Translations under genes and position numbers: made by a program | Part shown: in pieces, positions 1 to 10,823 of the stretch | How positions within the stretch are numbered: the stretch's first letter is position 1 | Layout: the number at the start of each line of letters is the position of its first letter | The notes under the pieces: generated by a model | The model's database searches: none | What the model was told of the DNA's origin: nothing | Seen by the model: the letters and a program-made list of their open reading frames with translations, nothing else | Assembly: GCF_022343685.1 (NCBI RefSeq) | Contig: NZ_CP092123.1 | Span: 1,984,001-2,048,000, forward strand | Reading direction: 5' to 3' | Source: Marinobacterium sediminicola | Lineage (GTDB): Bacteria > Pseudomonadota > Gammaproteobacteria > Pseudomonadales > Balneatricaceae | Length of the DNA: 64,000 nucleotides

Positions 1-1599
1 AAATGCCAATCCACCGTGCGGCGGCGCACCGAATTTCAGTGCATTCAGCAGGAAGCCGAACTTCTCTTCAGCTTCTTCATCATTGATACCCAGCACCTTG
101 AATACTGCTCGCTGCATTTCCTGATCGTGGATACGAACAGAACCACCACCCAGCTCGGTACCGTTCAGCACCATGTCATAGGCACGGGACAGTTTACCCT
201 CAGGCTGCTCCAGCAATTCAGCAGGTGTGCAGCTCGGTGCAGTAAACGGGTGATGCAGCGCGGTCAAACCACCATCAGAAGTCTCTTCAAACATCGGGAA
301 GTCAACAACCCACAGCGGCGCCCATTCACGCTCAATCAGGTTCATGTCTTCACCGACCTTGATACGCAGCGCACCCAACGCCTCATTGACGATGGTTGCC
401 TTGTCAGCACCGAAGAAGACGATATCGCCGTTCTTGGCTTCCAGGCGCTCCATGACTTTCATGGCCACATCGTCACCGAGGAACTTGACGATTGGAGACT
501 GCAGGCCTTCAGCACCTTTCTCCAGTTCATTGACCTTGATCCAAGCCAACCCCTTGGCACCGTAGATACCAACGAACTTGGTGTATTCATCGATAATCTT
601 GCGGGTCAACTCAGCACCACCCGGCACCTTCAGGGCAGCTACGCGGCCCTTCGGATCCTTGGCTGGGCCAGCGAACACCTTGAATTCGATATCCTGCAGC
701 AGGTCAGCAACATCCACCAGCTCCAGAGGAATGCGCAGATCCGGCTTGTCGGAACCGTAACGCTGCATTGCTTCTGAGTAAGGCATGCGCGGGAATTCAC
801 CCAGATCCACATCGAGCAGCTCGATAAAGAGCTTGCGGATCATCCCTTCGGTCAGACCCATGATGCCTTCCTCGTCCATGAACGAGGTTTCAAGGTCGAT
901 CTGGGTAAATTCGGGCTGACGATCGGCACGCAGGTCTTCGTCACGGAAGCACTTGGCGATCTGGTAGTAACGGTCGAAGCCGGACACCATCAAAAGCTGC
1001 TTGAACAGCTGCGGCGACTGCGGCAGCGCAAAGAAACTGCCTTCATGGGTGCGGCTCGGCACCAGGTAGTCACGCGCGCCTTCCGGAGTTGCACGGGTCA
1101 GAATCGGCGTTTCGATATCGAGAAAGCCGTTCTCTTCCAGATAGTTACGGATGTTGTGGGTGATCTTGGAGCGGAAACGCAGCTTGCGCTGGATTTCAGG
1201 GCGACGCAGATCGATGAAACGGTTGCGCAGACGAACATCTTCGCCTACCTGCTGGTGTTCATCCAGCTGGAACGGAGGGGTTTCGGCCTTGTTCAGAATA
1301 ACGAGCTCTTTGCCCAGTACTTCGATCTCGCCGGTACCCATCTCCTTGTTGGCAGTACCTTCAGGACGCGCACGGACAGTACCACGGACTTCAACCACGT
1401 ACTCATTACGCACGCTGTCAGCCAGATTGAAGCTCTCTTCACGGTCCGGGTCGAATACAACCTGGGCAATGCCTTCACGGTCACGAAGGTCAAGGAAGAT
1501 GACACCACCGTGATCTCGACGGCGGTGAACCCAGCCAGTCAGGGTGATGTCTTCTCCAATATGATCTGCTCTGAGGTCGCCGCAATAATGGCTGCGCAT
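1..1599 (-). CDS. aspS: Aspartate--tRNA ligase, C-terminus cut by window edge
   Basis: Class II aminoacyl-tRNA synthetase that charges tRNA-Asp in the cytoplasm. The minus-strand reading begins [17 protein letters not shown], followed by the OB-fold anticodon-binding segment ([20 protein letters not shown]) typical of bacterial AspRS. The frame stays open from the ATG at 1597-1599 to the left edge, giving 533 residues. The family is about 590 residues long, so roughly 55-60 C-terminal residues lie outside the window. The next gene (HIT) is transcribed towards it, 106 bp upstream. Identification is firm; only the 3' end is missing. Confidence 0.95.
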   Translation of the reverse strand, partial: MRSHYCGDLRADHIGEDITLTGWVHRRRDHGGVIFLDLRDREGIAQVVFDPDREESFNLADSVRNEYVVEVRGTVRARPEGTANKEMGTGEIEVLGKELVILNKAETPPFQLDEHQQVGEDVRLRNRFIDLRRPEIQRKLRFRSKITHNIRNYLEENGFLDIETPILTRATPEGARDYLVPSRTHEGSFFALPQSPQLFKQLLMVSGFDRYYQIAKCFRDEDLRADRQPEFTQIDLETSFMDEEGIMGLTEGMIRKLFIELLDVDLGEFPRMPYSEAMQRYGSDKPDLRIPLELVDVADLLQDIEFKVFAGPAKDPKGRVAALKVPGGAELTRKIIDEYTKFVGIYGAKGLAWIKVNELEKGAEGLQSPIVKFLGDDVAMKVMERLEAKNGDIVFFGADKATIVNEALGALRIKVGEDMNLIEREWAPLWVVDFPMFEETSDGGLTALHHPFTAPSCTPAELLEQPEGKLSRAYDMVLNGTELGGGSVRIHDQEMQRAVFKVLGINDEEAEEKFGFLLNALKFGAPPHGGLAF

Positions 1600-1705
1600 A
1601 GTGTCCTGTTCCTGTATCCGAATGCAACATGGAAATCAAAGGCGGGAATTATAACCGATTTGGCCGGGCCTGACAGGCCCGGCAGCAGGGTTTGATAGAC
1701 CGGGG

Positions 1706-2152
1706 TCAGTCGTGAGGTTCAAATGCCAACTCGCCGTCGAGCAGCCGCTCCAATTTCCCTCTCACCCGCGCCAGTTCTTCATCCGTATAGGGTACGGCTG
1801 GATGCCTGCCCCAAACAGGCCCAGGCCATGCCGGGTCAGACTCTTTTCGTACGATGACATGCACATGCAGCTGAGGCACCATATTACCAAGGGCACCAAC
1901 ATTCATTTTGCGCGCCAAAAAGAGGTCAGCCAACGTCTCCGACAACTCACTGACTTCATGGATCAGTTGCTGTTGCTCACTGGCGGGGAGATGATAAAGC
2001 TCTGTGACTCCGGCACGGCGAGGCACCAGAATCAACCAAGGGTACTGACTGTCATTCATCAACAGCAGGCGGCATAACGGGAAGTCTCCAAGTGCTATGG
2101 TGTCCGTCACCAGCCTGGGGTCAAGTTCAAATTCCAGCTCCAGTTCGTCCAT
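1706..2152 (-). CDS. HIT-family nucleotide-binding hydrolase
   Basis: Histidine-triad family protein of 148 residues, probably a small nucleotide phosphoramidate or dinucleoside polyphosphate hydrolase. The triad region reads NMVPQLHVHVIVR, so the first histidine of the usual H-x-H-x-H is Gln while the later two are kept. WLILVPRR near residue 40 fits the substrate-pocket strand of the fold. The ATG at 2152 is preceded by AAGGAG with good spacing; an upstream in-frame extension to 2317 runs into the divergent neighbour's 5' end and lacks such a site. It diverges from the acyltransferase gene with a 61-bp gap. The substrate is unknown. Confidence 0.85.
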   Translation of the reverse strand: MDELELEFELDPRLVTDTIALGDFPLCRLLLMNDSQYPWLILVPRRAGVTELYHLPASEQQQLIHEVSELSETLADLFLARKMNVGALGNMVPQLHVHVIVRKESDPAWPGPVWGRHPAVPYTDEELARVRGKLERLLDGELAFEPHD

Positions 2153-2213
2153 CGCCCTGCTCCTTAAAATATGCTTGTTAATCCGAGTGTTACCAGAATT
2201 AGTATAGGTCAGC

Positions 2214-3347
2214 ATGTATAAAGTCAATCTACACACCAGTATCGATGGCATACCGGCAGACCGCTGGGACACACTATGCGATCCCGAATACCCTTTCCTT
2301 CGCCATGCCTTCCTCAAGGCACTGGAAACTTCGGGTTCCGTTGGTGCCGATACCGGCTGGCAACCACTTCACATTGAGGTGACAGATCAGGACAACTCTA
2401 TTTTGGTCATGCCTCTGTACATCAAATCCCACTCCTGGGGGGAATATGTGTTTGACTGGGCGTGGGCAGATGCCTACGAACGCAATGGCATGAATTACTA
2501 TCCCAAACTGGTCAATGCCGTCCCGTTTACACCCGCAAGCGGTCCCAGGTTTGGCAGCTCACTGCCCGCAGATGAAGCCTGGGCTCTGCTCCCACAACTG
2601 CTGAATCAGGTGATGACTCAGATAAAGGCATCCTCATGGCACTGCCTCTTCCCGGACCCGAACGAAATTCAGCAGGCACCAGACTCCTGCCTCACTCGAC
2701 TCGGCTGCCAGTACCACTGGTTCAATCATGAATATCGTGATTTCGATGACTTTATAAGCAGGTTCAATTCACGCAAACGCAAGTCGGTTAAACGCGAGCG
2801 GCGCAAGATTCAGGAACAGGGGATCACTATTGAACGCCTGTCCGGCAGGCAGATTAAAAACCGGGATATGCAAACCTTTTATCATTTCTACCAGTCGACC
2901 TATCTCAAACGAGGCCGCAGAGGATACCTGTCAGCTGAGTTTTTCGACCAGTTACTCAAGGTCATGCCGGAACGGCTTTTGCTGGTCCAGGCCTGCCGGG
3001 ATAATACCGCCATTGCGGCCGCCCTGTATTTTATCGGCAAGAACACCTTATTCGGTCGTTACTGGGGCTGCCACTCAGAACATGACAGCCTGCATTTTGA
3101 GGCCTGCTACTATCAGGGCATCGAATATTGCATCGAGAAGGGTATTCAACGCTTTGATCCCGGCGCTCAGGGTGAACACAAAATCCAGCGCGGGTTCGAG
3201 CCCGTGCGGACCTTTTCCCTTCACCACATGGCAGACCCAAGGTTTGAACGGGCCGTAGAAGTATTCCTGGAGGAGGAGCGCGATCTGATGGAACAACAGA
3301 TCACGCAGTTAACAACCTGGCTGCCGTTCAAACAGCCAGATCAATAG
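2214..3347 (+). CDS. GNAT-like N-acyltransferase (COG3146/DUF482 family)
   Basis: A 377-residue protein of the COG3146 family, annotated elsewhere as a predicted N-acyltransferase related to FemAB-like peptidoglycan enzymes. Visible features are PLYIKSHSWGEYVFDWAW near residue 75, a basic stretch RKRKSVKRERRKI near 188, and a C-terminal acyltransferase-like half containing YWGCHSEHDSLHFEACYYQGIEYC and FDPGAQGEHKIQRGF. No signal peptide or membrane segment is evident. It starts 61 bp from the divergent HIT gene and ends 7 bp before the convergent transporter gene. The acceptor substrate has not been established for the family; the function is inferred from fold membership only. Confidence 0.85.
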   Translation: MYKVNLHTSIDGIPADRWDTLCDPEYPFLRHAFLKALETSGSVGADTGWQPLHIEVTDQDNSILVMPLYIKSHSWGEYVFDWAWADAYERNGMNYYPKLVNAVPFTPASGPRFGSSLPADEAWALLPQLLNQVMTQIKASSWHCLFPDPNEIQQAPDSCLTRLGCQYHWFNHEYRDFDDFISRFNSRKRKSVKRERRKIQEQGITIERLSGRQIKNRDMQTFYHFYQSTYLKRGRRGYLSAEFFDQLLKVMPERLLLVQACRDNTAIAAALYFIGKNTLFGRYWGCHSEHDSLHFEACYYQGIEYCIEKGIQRFDPGAQGEHKIQRGFEPVRTFSLHHMADPRFERAVEVFLEEERDLMEQQITQLTTWLPFKQPDQ

Positions 3348-3354
3348 AGACCTA

Positions 3355-4671
3355 TCAAAGGATCATCGCAGCCACCCAACCGGCCACCAGCAGCGGCAGG
3401 TTGTAGTGCAAGAAAGTCGGCACCACCGTATCCCAGATATGGTGATGCTGGCCATCCACGTTCAGGCCAGCGGTTGGACCCAGTGTTGAGTCGGAAGCCG
3501 GCGAACCGGCATCCCCCAACGCACCGGCGGTACCCACCAAAGCCACGATCGCCAAAGGACTGAACCCCAGCGACAAAGCCAAGGGCACGTAAATTGCCGC
3601 GATGATGGGGATGGTAGAAAACGAAGAGCCGATACCCAGGGTGACCAGCAGCCCCACCATCAGCATCAACAGCGCCGCCAGCCCTTTGTTGTCACCAATC
3701 AAGTCAGCTGTGCTGTTGACCAGAGTTGAAATCTCACCCGTTTGACGCATAACTTCAGCGAAACCGGCTGCTGTAATCATGATAAACCCGATCATGGCCA
3801 TCATCTTCATGCCATCAATCAGCACACCATCAGCCTGTTTCCAGCGGATAATCCCGGTCAGGGTGCAGATCATATAGCCGGACAGCGCACCCAAAACCAT
3901 GGATCCGGTCCACAACTGCACACCAAAGGCAGCCAGCATAGCGACAACCACGGCCACCAGACGGGCCGTACTGTAGTTGACTTCAACCCGCTCTGCTGCC
4001 TGCAGGCGCTCCATGTCGTAGCGACGCGGTTTGCGGTAATTGAACAGCGCCAGCAACAGACCGACCAACATGCCTGCGGCAGGAATCCACATGGCGGCCA
4101 TCACGTTGACACCTTCAGTGACCAAACCATTATCAGCGACATTCTTCAGCAGAATATTATTCAGGAAAATGCCACCAAAACCGACGGGCAGAAACATGTA
4201 AGGCGTTACCAGGCCAAAAGTCAGAACGCATGCGATCAGACGCCTGTCCAGCTGCATCTTGCCCATCACCATCAGCAAGGGCGGCACCAGCAATGGAATA
4301 AAAGCGATATGAATCGGAATCAGGTTCTGTGAAGAGATCGCAACAGCCACCAACACCAGGATCAGGGAGTATTTGACCATTTTGCTGGCCTGCCCTTCTC
4401 CACTGCCCAGCTTACGCTGCACCAGATCAGCCATTGCATGGGGTAAACCGGACTGCGCGATCGCCACGGCGAAACCGCCCAGCATGGCATAACTGAGCGC
4501 CACTTCGGCACCGCCACCGATACCGCCAGTAAACGCATCCATGGTTTGTTCAAGTCCCATTCCCGCCAGCAAGCCGGCAGTCAGCGCACCCAATACCAGT
4601 GCGACCACAACCGGTGTACGCAACAGGCTTAGCGCCAGCATCACGACCACCGCTGCGAGTACAGCATTCAT
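3355..4671 (-). CDS. Na+/H+ antiporter-family (NhaC/YuiF-like) transporter
   Basis: Inner-membrane carrier of 438 residues with about 11-12 hydrophobic segments. It resembles the Na+/H+ antiporter family that includes YuiF-type putative histidine transporters. Characteristic stretches are [37 protein letters not shown] and [23 protein letters not shown], the last a polar re-entrant-type loop common in these carriers. The ATG at 4671 has GGAG eight bases upstream; a longer form starting at 4701 lacks this. It lies 82 bp downstream of the flavin reductase gene on the same strand and may be co-transcribed. The substrate (Na+ or an amino acid) cannot be read from the sequence. Confidence 0.85.
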   Translation of the reverse strand: MNAVLAAVVVMLALSLLRTPVVVALVLGALTAGLLAGMGLEQTMDAFTGGIGGGAEVALSYAMLGGFAVAIAQSGLPHAMADLVQRKLGSGEGQASKMVKYSLILVLVAVAISSQNLIPIHIAFIPLLVPPLLMVMGKMQLDRRLIACVLTFGLVTPYMFLPVGFGGIFLNNILLKNVADNGLVTEGVNVMAAMWIPAAGMLVGLLLALFNYRKPRRYDMERLQAAERVEVNYSTARLVAVVVAMLAAFGVQLWTGSMVLGALSGYMICTLTGIIRWKQADGVLIDGMKMMAMIGFIMITAAGFAEVMRQTGEISTLVNSTADLIGDNKGLAALLMLMVGLLVTLGIGSSFSTIPIIAAIYVPLALSLGFSPLAIVALVGTAGALGDAGSPASDSTLGPTAGLNVDGQHHHIWDTVVPTFLHYNLPLLVAGWVAAMIL

Positions 4672-4753
4672 CAATTTTTCTCCAAGGATTTGAGGGGGCA
4701 AATGGTAAAAAAGCGCGAACTCTGCAGCAGTACTGCCGTGTTGTCAAACCAAC

Positions 4754-5371
4754 TTAGCGCCGCTCAATCCGAAACACTTCACCAAGGCGGGCGTATTCCG
4801 AGCCACCCAAACGTGCCAAGGGTCTCAACTTATCGGCATCCACACGGCTTCGCCCCTTACTGTCGACATAACACACAGCATCATCGATCCAGAACTGCTC
4901 CACCTCGACCAACAACAGATGCTGTGGCTTGTTGCCTACTTCAATGTGCTGATACAACCGGCATGCCAGCGCAATCGGCACATCCTGTAAACGGTGCATA
5001 TCGGTACCTTCAAATGGAACCAGCCCATTGCCGATCATTTCAAGCTCCGACTCACCAAATGCCAGCTCCCGTGACGTATCCGAAATGGCTTGTGCCTGAT
5101 CGTCCGATCCAATATGGATGACACAGCGCTTGCGCTCGAGCAGGTTGCGGCAGCTGTCCTTCATGGTACCGTCCGATTTGACACCTATCGACAGCATCAG
5201 CACAGGCGGATCACTGCACACGACATTGAAAAACGAAAAGGGTGCCAGGTTATGACTGCTTCCGGTTTCATCGTTAGGGCTTAAAACCCAGGCAACCGGT
5301 CGCGGAATTATGATCTGGGTCAATGTGTGATAGATATCGGTTGAGGCCATTGTGTGTGCTGAAAATATCAT
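4754..5371 (-). CDS. Flavin reductase-like FMN-binding protein
   Basis: Flavin reductase-like split-barrel protein of 205 residues. The N-terminal motif ITQIIIPRPVAWVLS-type segment (residues about 18-31) followed by NLAPFSFFNVVCSDPP is the FMN-binding signature of the family, and GTMKDSCRNLLE follows at the dimer face. Members reduce or bind FMN with NAD(P)H or act as small flavin oxidoreductases; the specific partner is unknown. The ATG at 5371 has GGAG five bases upstream. It is upstream of the transporter gene on the same strand. Confidence 0.85.
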   Translation of the reverse strand: MIFSAHTMASTDIYHTLTQIIIPRPVAWVLSPNDETGSSHNLAPFSFFNVVCSDPPVLMLSIGVKSDGTMKDSCRNLLERKRCVIHIGSDDQAQAISDTSRELAFGESELEMIGNGLVPFEGTDMHRLQDVPIALACRLYQHIEVGNKPQHLLLVEVEQFWIDDAVCYVDSKGRSRVDADKLRPLARLGGSEYARLGEVFRIERR

Positions 5372-5604
5372 TGCTGCTCCGCACTTTTCTCAGTTAGCCG
5401 CAAATCATAACACCCCTGCCCCGGGCCATACTCAGATTATGTGCAACCGCAACATGAGCCTGAATGATTGTGTTTAAGAACCATGATGAAAAAAACGCAC
5501 CCTCCTCTCCTCGTTTTCCATTCAAAGCCGCCTACACTGAGAGTCCCTGCACAACTTGCTCTTTTACTTCATGCCTGGCAGAGGAACCGAGGAGGATTAG
5601 CGGT

Positions 5605-5883
5605 ATGTTGACCTATGAAGAGTGTCTGGAGATGAGCGACCTGACGTCTGACGATATCTCCGCCATCGCCGAACATGAACACATGGACCCAATGATTGCA
5701 GTCGCTCTTGGGCATTACCTGATCACCCACGATGGTGAACAAAGGATTCAGCGCTTCATTCTTGATGATATCGAGCGAGCAAAGCGCTGCGGTGATCGTA
5801 ATAAGCAGGCGCTTCTGTATGGAGCCCTGCGCCATTTCGTCGCCAACCACCCCCAGCATGCAAGCAGTACCCGCCTGCAATAA
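5605..5883 (+). CDS. Conserved hypothetical protein, 92 aa
   Basis: Small acidic soluble protein starting MLTYEECLEMSDLTSDDI, with AIAEHEHMDPMIAVALGHYL in the middle and a basic C-terminal helix (IERAKRCGDRNKQALLYGALRHF). It is probably all-helical. The ATG at 5605 is preceded by GGAGG about nine bases away, which is why it is preferred over the longer frame opening at 5464. It has no membrane segment. It resembles short hypothetical proteins seen in other gammaproteobacteria, but I assign no function. Terminator hairpins follow the stop codon. Confidence 0.65.
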   Translation: MLTYEECLEMSDLTSDDISAIAEHEHMDPMIAVALGHYLITHDGEQRIQRFILDDIERAKRCGDRNKQALLYGALRHFVANHPQHASSTRLQ

Positions 5884-5905
5884 ACGACTCGTCCCTGAAA
5901 ACAAA

Positions 5906-5935
5906 AAGACCGCGCCAGCCATGCTTCGCGGTCTT
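5906..5935 (-). terminator. Intrinsic terminator, mainly for etfBA
   Basis: Nine-bp stem (AAGACCGCG / CGCGGTCTT) with a 12-nt loop. Read on the minus strand it is followed by a T-rich run, as expected after etfA. Confidence 0.8.
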
Positions 5936-5943
5936 GTTATGCA

Positions 5944-5964
5944 AGCCACAGCAAAGCTGTGGCT
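5944..5964 (+). terminator. Intrinsic terminator for the 92-aa gene
   Basis: Nine-bp stem (AGCCACAGC / GCTGTGGCT) with an AAA loop, followed on the plus strand by GTTTT. Together with the hairpin at 5906-5935 it forms a back-to-back pair between convergent genes. Confidence 0.65.
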
Positions 5965-5972
5965 GTTTTCAA

Positions 5973-6902
5973 TCAGAGTGCGCTATCCAACTCAGGCAAC
6001 GCCGCAAACAGATCTGCTACCAGTCCATAATCAGCGACCTGGAAGATCGGAGCCTCCTCGTCCTTGTTGATTGCCACTATCACCTTGGAATCTTTCATGC
6101 CCGCAAGGTGCTGGATGGCACCTGAAATGCCAACGGCGATATACAGCTCAGGCGCCACGATCTTGCCCGTCTGACCGACCTGCATATCGTTCGGCGCAAA
6201 GCCGGCATCAACGGCAGCACGAGAGGCACCGACCGCAGCACCCAACTTGTCCGCCACTTTCTCAAGCAGATGAAAATGCTCACTGTCAGCCATGCCGCGA
6301 CCACCGGAAATGACTACCCGGGCTGCCGTCAGTTCCGGACGATCAGACTTTGCCATTTCTTCACTGACAAAACAGCTCAGGCCGGTATCTTCAACCTGCT
6401 CCAAGGATTCGATGGAAGCACTGCCACCTTCAGCACTCACCGCATCAAACGCGGTGCCACGTACGGTGATCACTTTAACTGCATCAAGGGACTGGACCGT
6501 TGCAATAGCATTGCCCGCGTAAATCGGACGCGCAAAGGTATCTGCCGACTCGACCTTAATGATGTCTGAGATCTGCCCCACATCCAGCAGAGCCGCCACA
6601 CGCGGCATGAAGTTTTTGCCGTTGGCCGTCGCCGGCGCCAGAATATGGCTGTAACCATCAGCGATAGCAACGATCAAGGCTGACATGTTTTCAGCGATCT
6701 CGTGGTCATACGCGGCGTTGTCGGCCAGCAGCACCTTGGCTACGCCTTCCGCTTTGGATGCGGCCTCAGCAGCTGCACTGCAGCCATTACCCGCCACCAG
6801 CAGAGTCACATCACCGCCGATTTGCGCTGCTGCGGCCAGAGTGCTCAGGGTAGACGGCTTCAGCGTCTGATTATCATGTTCAGCAATTACCAGAATACTC
6901 AT
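5973..6902 (-). CDS. etfA: Electron transfer flavoprotein, alpha subunit
   Basis: FAD-carrying alpha subunit (309 residues) of the soluble ETF heterodimer, which takes electrons from acyl-CoA and other dehydrogenases and passes them to ETF:quinone oxidoreductase. The C-terminal FAD-binding domain is clear: [17 protein letters not shown] near residue 197, [22 protein letters not shown], and [17 protein letters not shown]. The ATG overlaps the etfB stop by one base (TGATG), indicating translational coupling. Its quinone-reductase partner, etfD, starts 270 bp upstream of etfB in the opposite direction, so the entire electron path is encoded here. Confidence 0.97.
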   Translation of the reverse strand: MSILVIAEHDNQTLKPSTLSTLAAAAQIGGDVTLLVAGNGCSAAAEAASKAEGVAKVLLADNAAYDHEIAENMSALIVAIADGYSHILAPATANGKNFMPRVAALLDVGQISDIIKVESADTFARPIYAGNAIATVQSLDAVKVITVRGTAFDAVSAEGGSASIESLEQVEDTGLSCFVSEEMAKSDRPELTAARVVISGGRGMADSEHFHLLEKVADKLGAAVGASRAAVDAGFAPNDMQVGQTGKIVAPELYIAVGISGAIQHLAGMKDSKVIVAINKDEEAPIFQVADYGLVADLFAALPELDSAL

Positions 6903-7651
6903 CAGATCACCTTCGCCTCGTTTTTCAGTTTGTCGACCAGCTCAGCCACATCAGCCACTTTAATGCCCGCAGAGCGCTCAGCAGGTGGCTCAACTTTCAG
7001 TAGCTTGGTATGCGCCTTGATTTCGATGCCCAAATCTGACGGAGTCAACGTCTCAAGCGGTTTGCGCTTGGCTTTCATGATATTCGGCAGAGAGGCATAT
7101 CGCGGCTCGTTCAAGCGCAAATCTGTAGTAACGACTGCCGGCTTGTTCAACGCAACGGTTTGTAAACCACCGTCCACTTCTCGAGTCACCAGAATCTGAT
7201 CACCGTCGATTTTCACTTCGGACGCAAAGGTTCCCTGCCCCATGCCGGTCAATGCCGCCAGCATCTGGCCGGTCTGGTTGTTATCGGAATCGATCGCCTG
7301 CTTGCCCATCAACACCAGATCAGGCTGCTCCTTTTCGACAATCTTGGCCAGCAGCTTGGCCACGGACAAAGATTCCAGATTGTCTTCGCTCTGAACCAGA
7401 ATCGCTCGGTCGGCGCCCAGTGCGAGCGCTGTACGAAGCTGCTCCTGAGCCGCCTGGGGCCCCAGAGAAACCACTACCACTTCACTGGCCTGGCCGGACT
7501 CTTTCAGACGAACAGCCTCCTCGACTGCAATTTCGCAGAAGGGGTTGATCGCCATTTTGACATTATTCAGATCAACGTCGGTATTATCGGATTTGACCCG
7601 CACCTTGACGTTGTAATCGATTACTCGCTTTACCGTTACCAGGACCTTCAT
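6902..7651 (-). CDS. etfB: Electron transfer flavoprotein, beta subunit
   Basis: AMP-binding beta subunit of ETF. It begins [19 protein letters not shown] and carries the family signature region around residues 118-140 ([19 protein letters not shown]). At 249 residues it has the normal length. Of the two in-frame ATGs, the one at 7651 has AAGGG seven bases upstream, while the one at 7657 is too close to it. First gene of the etfBA pair; the 269-bp region up to etfD must hold divergent promoters, but I could not pick a convincing -35/-10 pair. Confidence 0.97.
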   Translation of the reverse strand: MKVLVTVKRVIDYNVKVRVKSDNTDVDLNNVKMAINPFCEIAVEEAVRLKESGQASEVVVVSLGPQAAQEQLRTALALGADRAILVQSEDNLESLSVAKLLAKIVEKEQPDLVLMGKQAIDSDNNQTGQMLAALTGMGQGTFASEVKIDGDQILVTREVDGGLQTVALNKPAVVTTDLRLNEPRYASLPNIMKAKRKPLETLTPSDLGIEIKAHTKLLKVEPPAERSAGIKVADVAELVDKLKNEAKVI

Positions 7652-7920
7652 CGTCATACCCTTTGATTGTGTTATGAGCCGCGCTCGGCAGCCTCACCTC
7701 TTATGGGTGTTGTTCTGCATCATAACCACAGAACGAAAATAAGCAATATCCCTTATACAAAAGCAGCACAGGCTAATGGCGAGTTCAAAACTGTCAATTA
7801 CCGCGCCTCAAACTTTACAAATAAGGGTTTTTACTTATTATGTCTGCATACATTAATAGCATACGCTGTGGCACTCAATAATTAGAAGAATCAACCATCC
7901 ACACCGATGGAGGAACAACC

Positions 7921-9570
7921 GTGAATCGTGAATCGATGGAATTTGATGTAGTAATCGTCGGCGCAGGCCCGGCAGGACTGTCTGCTGCATGTCGCTTGAT
8001 GCAAGAGGCTCAGGCTGCCGAGCAGGAACTGACCGTCTGTGTGGTGGAAAAAGGCTCTGAAGTCGGAGCACATATACTCTCCGGAGCCGTGATGGAAACC
8101 CGCGCACTGGATGAACTCTTTCCGGACTGGAAAGAGCGTGGCGCACCGCTGAAAACAGCGGTAACCGAGGACCAGGTCTTCATGCTGAAGAACGCAACCA
8201 GCGCCGCCAAGCTGCCCAATGCGTTCGTGCCCAAGACCATGCACAACGACGGCAACTATATCGTGAGCCTGGGCAATGTAACTCGCTGGCTTGCCGAGCA
8301 GGCAGAGCAACTGGGCGTTGAAGTTTTCCCCGGTTTCGCCGCTGCAGAAGTACTCTTTAATGAAGATGGCAGCGTCAAAGGTATTGCCACCGGTGACATG
8401 GGCGTCACAGCCAACGGCGAGCAGGGTCCCAACTACATGCCCGGCATGGAACTCCACGCCAAATACACCATTTTCACTGAAGGCTGTCGCGGCCACCTTG
8501 GCAAACAGCTGATCGAAAAATTCGCTCTGGACAAGGATGCCGATCCGCAGCACTACGGCATTGGTATCAAGGAACTCTGGGATATCGATCCTGCCAAGCA
8601 CAAACCCGGCCTGGTTGTACATGGTTCAGGCTGGCCTTTGACTGACGGCGCCAGCGGCGGCTTCTTCCTCTATCACGCCGAAGATAATCAGGTAGTCGTG
8701 GGTCTGATCATTGATCTGAACTACTCAAACCCTTACCTGAGTCCGTTTGATGAGTTCCAGCGCATGAAGCATCACCCCGAGATCAAACAGTATCTTGAGG
8801 GTGGTAAACGGGTCGCTTACGGTGCCCGTGCAATCACCAAGGGCGGTTTCAACACTCTACCCAAAATGACCATGCCCGGCGCACTGCTCGTCGGCTGCGA
8901 TGCCGGCACCCTGAACTTCTCCAAGATCAAGGGCATCCATACGGCCATGAAGTCCGGCATGCTGGCAGCTGAGTCCATCGTCGAAGCCCTTAAAAACGGC
9001 GACGAAGGCGGCAAGGACCTGAGCAACTTCACTACAGCCTATCAGTCCTCCTGGCTGTATGACGAACTATATCGCGCCCGCAACTTCGGACCGGCTATGC
9101 ACAAGTTTGGTCCCTACCTGGGTGGCGCATTCAACTATATCGATCAGAACTGGTTTGGCGGCAAGATACCGGTCACCTTGCATGACACCCACAAGGATCA
9201 CGAGCAGCTCAAACCTGCCAGCGAGTGTGAGGAAATTCAGTATCCTAAACCCGATGGGGTGATCTCATTCGACAAGCTGTCGTCAGTTTTCCTCTCCAAT
9301 ACCAACCACGAAGAGGACCAACCCTGTCATCTGCAGCTGAAGGATGCGAGCATCCCGATCAGCCAGAATCTGCCGAAGTTTGCTGAGCCGGCACAACGTT
9401 ACTGCCCGGCTGGCGTGTACGAAGTCGTAGAAGGTGACAATGGCCCCCAGTTCCAGATCAACTCCCAGAACTGCGTCCATTGCAAGACCTGTGACATCAA
9501 GGACCCAGCCCAAAACATCACTTGGGTTGTTCCTGAAGGTGCAGGCGGCCCGAACTATCCCAATATGTAA
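7921..9570 (+). CDS. etfD: Electron transfer flavoprotein-ubiquinone oxidoreductase
   Basis: Membrane-associated flavo-iron-sulfur enzyme (549 residues) that oxidises ETF and reduces ubiquinone. Visible features are the N-terminal FAD dinucleotide fold VIVGAGPAGLSAACRL, the central segment GCDAGTLNFSKIKGIHTAMKSG typical of ETF-QO, and a C-terminal 4Fe-4S module with CPAG followed by NCVHCKTCDIKDP. The start is GTG at 7921, supported by GGAGG seven bases upstream; an ATG at 7936 is less well placed. It is divergent from etfBA and followed by a strong terminator. Confidence 0.97.
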   Translation: MNRESMEFDVVIVGAGPAGLSAACRLMQEAQAAEQELTVCVVEKGSEVGAHILSGAVMETRALDELFPDWKERGAPLKTAVTEDQVFMLKNATSAAKLPNAFVPKTMHNDGNYIVSLGNVTRWLAEQAEQLGVEVFPGFAAAEVLFNEDGSVKGIATGDMGVTANGEQGPNYMPGMELHAKYTIFTEGCRGHLGKQLIEKFALDKDADPQHYGIGIKELWDIDPAKHKPGLVVHGSGWPLTDGASGGFFLYHAEDNQVVVGLIIDLNYSNPYLSPFDEFQRMKHHPEIKQYLEGGKRVAYGARAITKGGFNTLPKMTMPGALLVGCDAGTLNFSKIKGIHTAMKSGMLAAESIVEALKNGDEGGKDLSNFTTAYQSSWLYDELYRARNFGPAMHKFGPYLGGAFNYIDQNWFGGKIPVTLHDTHKDHEQLKPASECEEIQYPKPDGVISFDKLSSVFLSNTNHEEDQPCHLQLKDASIPISQNLPKFAEPAQRYCPAGVYEVVEGDNGPQFQINSQNCVHCKTCDIKDPAQNITWVVPEGAGGPNYPNM

Positions 9571-9588
9571 ATGCTACTGTGACACCAC

Positions 9589-9615
9589 AAGCCGGCTTTA
9601 CAGCCGGCTTTTTTT
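9589..9615 (+). terminator. Intrinsic terminator after etfD
   Basis: Nine-bp GC-rich stem (AAGCCGGCT / AGCCGGCTT) with a four-base loop followed by a run of T. Confidence 0.9.
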
Positions 9616-9747
9616 GTTGCCAATTCATCCCGCTGCCCCTCAGTTTTACTCAACATGGTATCATTACGCCATTAATCAATGATCTCGCGCCCAACGTGAC
9701 AATACATTGCTCCGCAGAGGCCGCGACAACATGTACACAGGCGATTG

Positions 9748-10791
9748 ATGAGCTCAAACCATCCCGCAGCAGCACCAGCCCCCTTGCACCAGAAACCCGA
9801 AGTCACCCAAGACACTGTCTGTCGACGCTTCTCAGTTGCACCGATGATGGACTGGACCACCAGTGACTGCCGTGTCTTTCATCGACTGATGTCAAGGCAT
9901 ACTCTGCTCTATACCGAGATGGTCACTACAGGCGCTCTTATTCATGGCGATGCCGCACGGCACCTGCAATATCATGACAGTGAACACCCTGTTGCGCTGC
10001 AGCTGGGCGGCAGCGATCCGAAGGAGCTTGCGCGCTGTACCCGTATGGCAGAGGAATGGGGTTACGATGAGGTGAACCTGAACGTGGGCTGTCCCAGCGA
10101 CCGCGTGCAGAACAACATGATCGGCGCCTGTCTGATGGCACATCCGCAGCGTGTTGCCGATTGCCTGGCCGAGATGCAGGCCGGGGTCAGGATTCCGGTT
10201 ACTGTCAAACACCGCCTTGGCATTGACGATCTTGACAGCTTCGAGCACCTGCACCAATTCATCGAAATCGTACGCACAAGCGGCTGCCGTAGCTTCACTA
10301 TTCATGCGCGCAAGGCCATTCTTGATGGCCTGAGCCCTAAAGAGAATCGTGACATCCCCCCCCTGATGTACGACCGTGTTTACCGCATCAAGGAGCTATT
10401 CCCGGATCTGGAAGTCATCATCAATGGGGGCATCAAAACGCTCGAAGAGTGTGACACACATCTGCAACATGTCGATGGTGTGATGATCGGACGCGAGGCA
10501 TACCAGAATCCCTGGCCCCTGCTGAGCCAGGTGGACTCTCGATACTTTGGTGACAGCCACGCAATACCGAGCCGGATGGAAGTCGCTCTGGCTTTCATCC
10601 CTTATCTCGAGAAACGCCTTGCTGAAGGCGCACCACTCTATGCAATTACCAAACACCTGCTGGGTCTTTTCCACGGCCAGCGGGGCGGCAAGCAATTTCG
10701 ACGCTACCTCAGCGAGAACGGCCACAAACGTGGCGCCGCGGAAGATACCTTTAGAGCCGCACTGGCATGCGTTTCCCAACAGGATCATTAA
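9748..10791 (+). CDS. dusA: tRNA-dihydrouridine(20/20a) synthase
   Basis: FMN enzyme (347 residues) that reduces U20/U20a of the tRNA D-loop. It shows the Dus barrel start [33 protein letters not shown], and [14 protein letters not shown], which contains the catalytic-acid cysteine. The sequence after it ([11 protein letters not shown]) and the long C-terminal domain match DusA rather than DusB or DusC. The ATG at 9748 is preferred over the adjacent TTG at 9745; the Shine-Dalgarno is weak. It lies just before tal, an order shared with Pseudomonas. Confidence 0.95.
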   Translation: MSSNHPAAAPAPLHQKPEVTQDTVCRRFSVAPMMDWTTSDCRVFHRLMSRHTLLYTEMVTTGALIHGDAARHLQYHDSEHPVALQLGGSDPKELARCTRMAEEWGYDEVNLNVGCPSDRVQNNMIGACLMAHPQRVADCLAEMQAGVRIPVTVKHRLGIDDLDSFEHLHQFIEIVRTSGCRSFTIHARKAILDGLSPKENRDIPPLMYDRVYRIKELFPDLEVIINGGIKTLEECDTHLQHVDGVMIGREAYQNPWPLLSQVDSRYFGDSHAIPSRMEVALAFIPYLEKRLAEGAPLYAITKHLLGLFHGQRGGKQFRRYLSENGHKRGAAEDTFRAALACVSQQDH

Positions 10792-10823
10792 GAATTTCAG
10801 GAATGGGCACAGGACACCAAACG

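Noticed and set aside
16-777. Long plus-strand open frame over the aspS region
   Set aside because: It is antisense to a clear AspRS sequence, has low-complexity translation and no ribosome site.
7891-8622. 243-codon minus-strand frame in etfD
   Set aside because: Shadow of the ETF-QO coding sequence, including its FAD motif.
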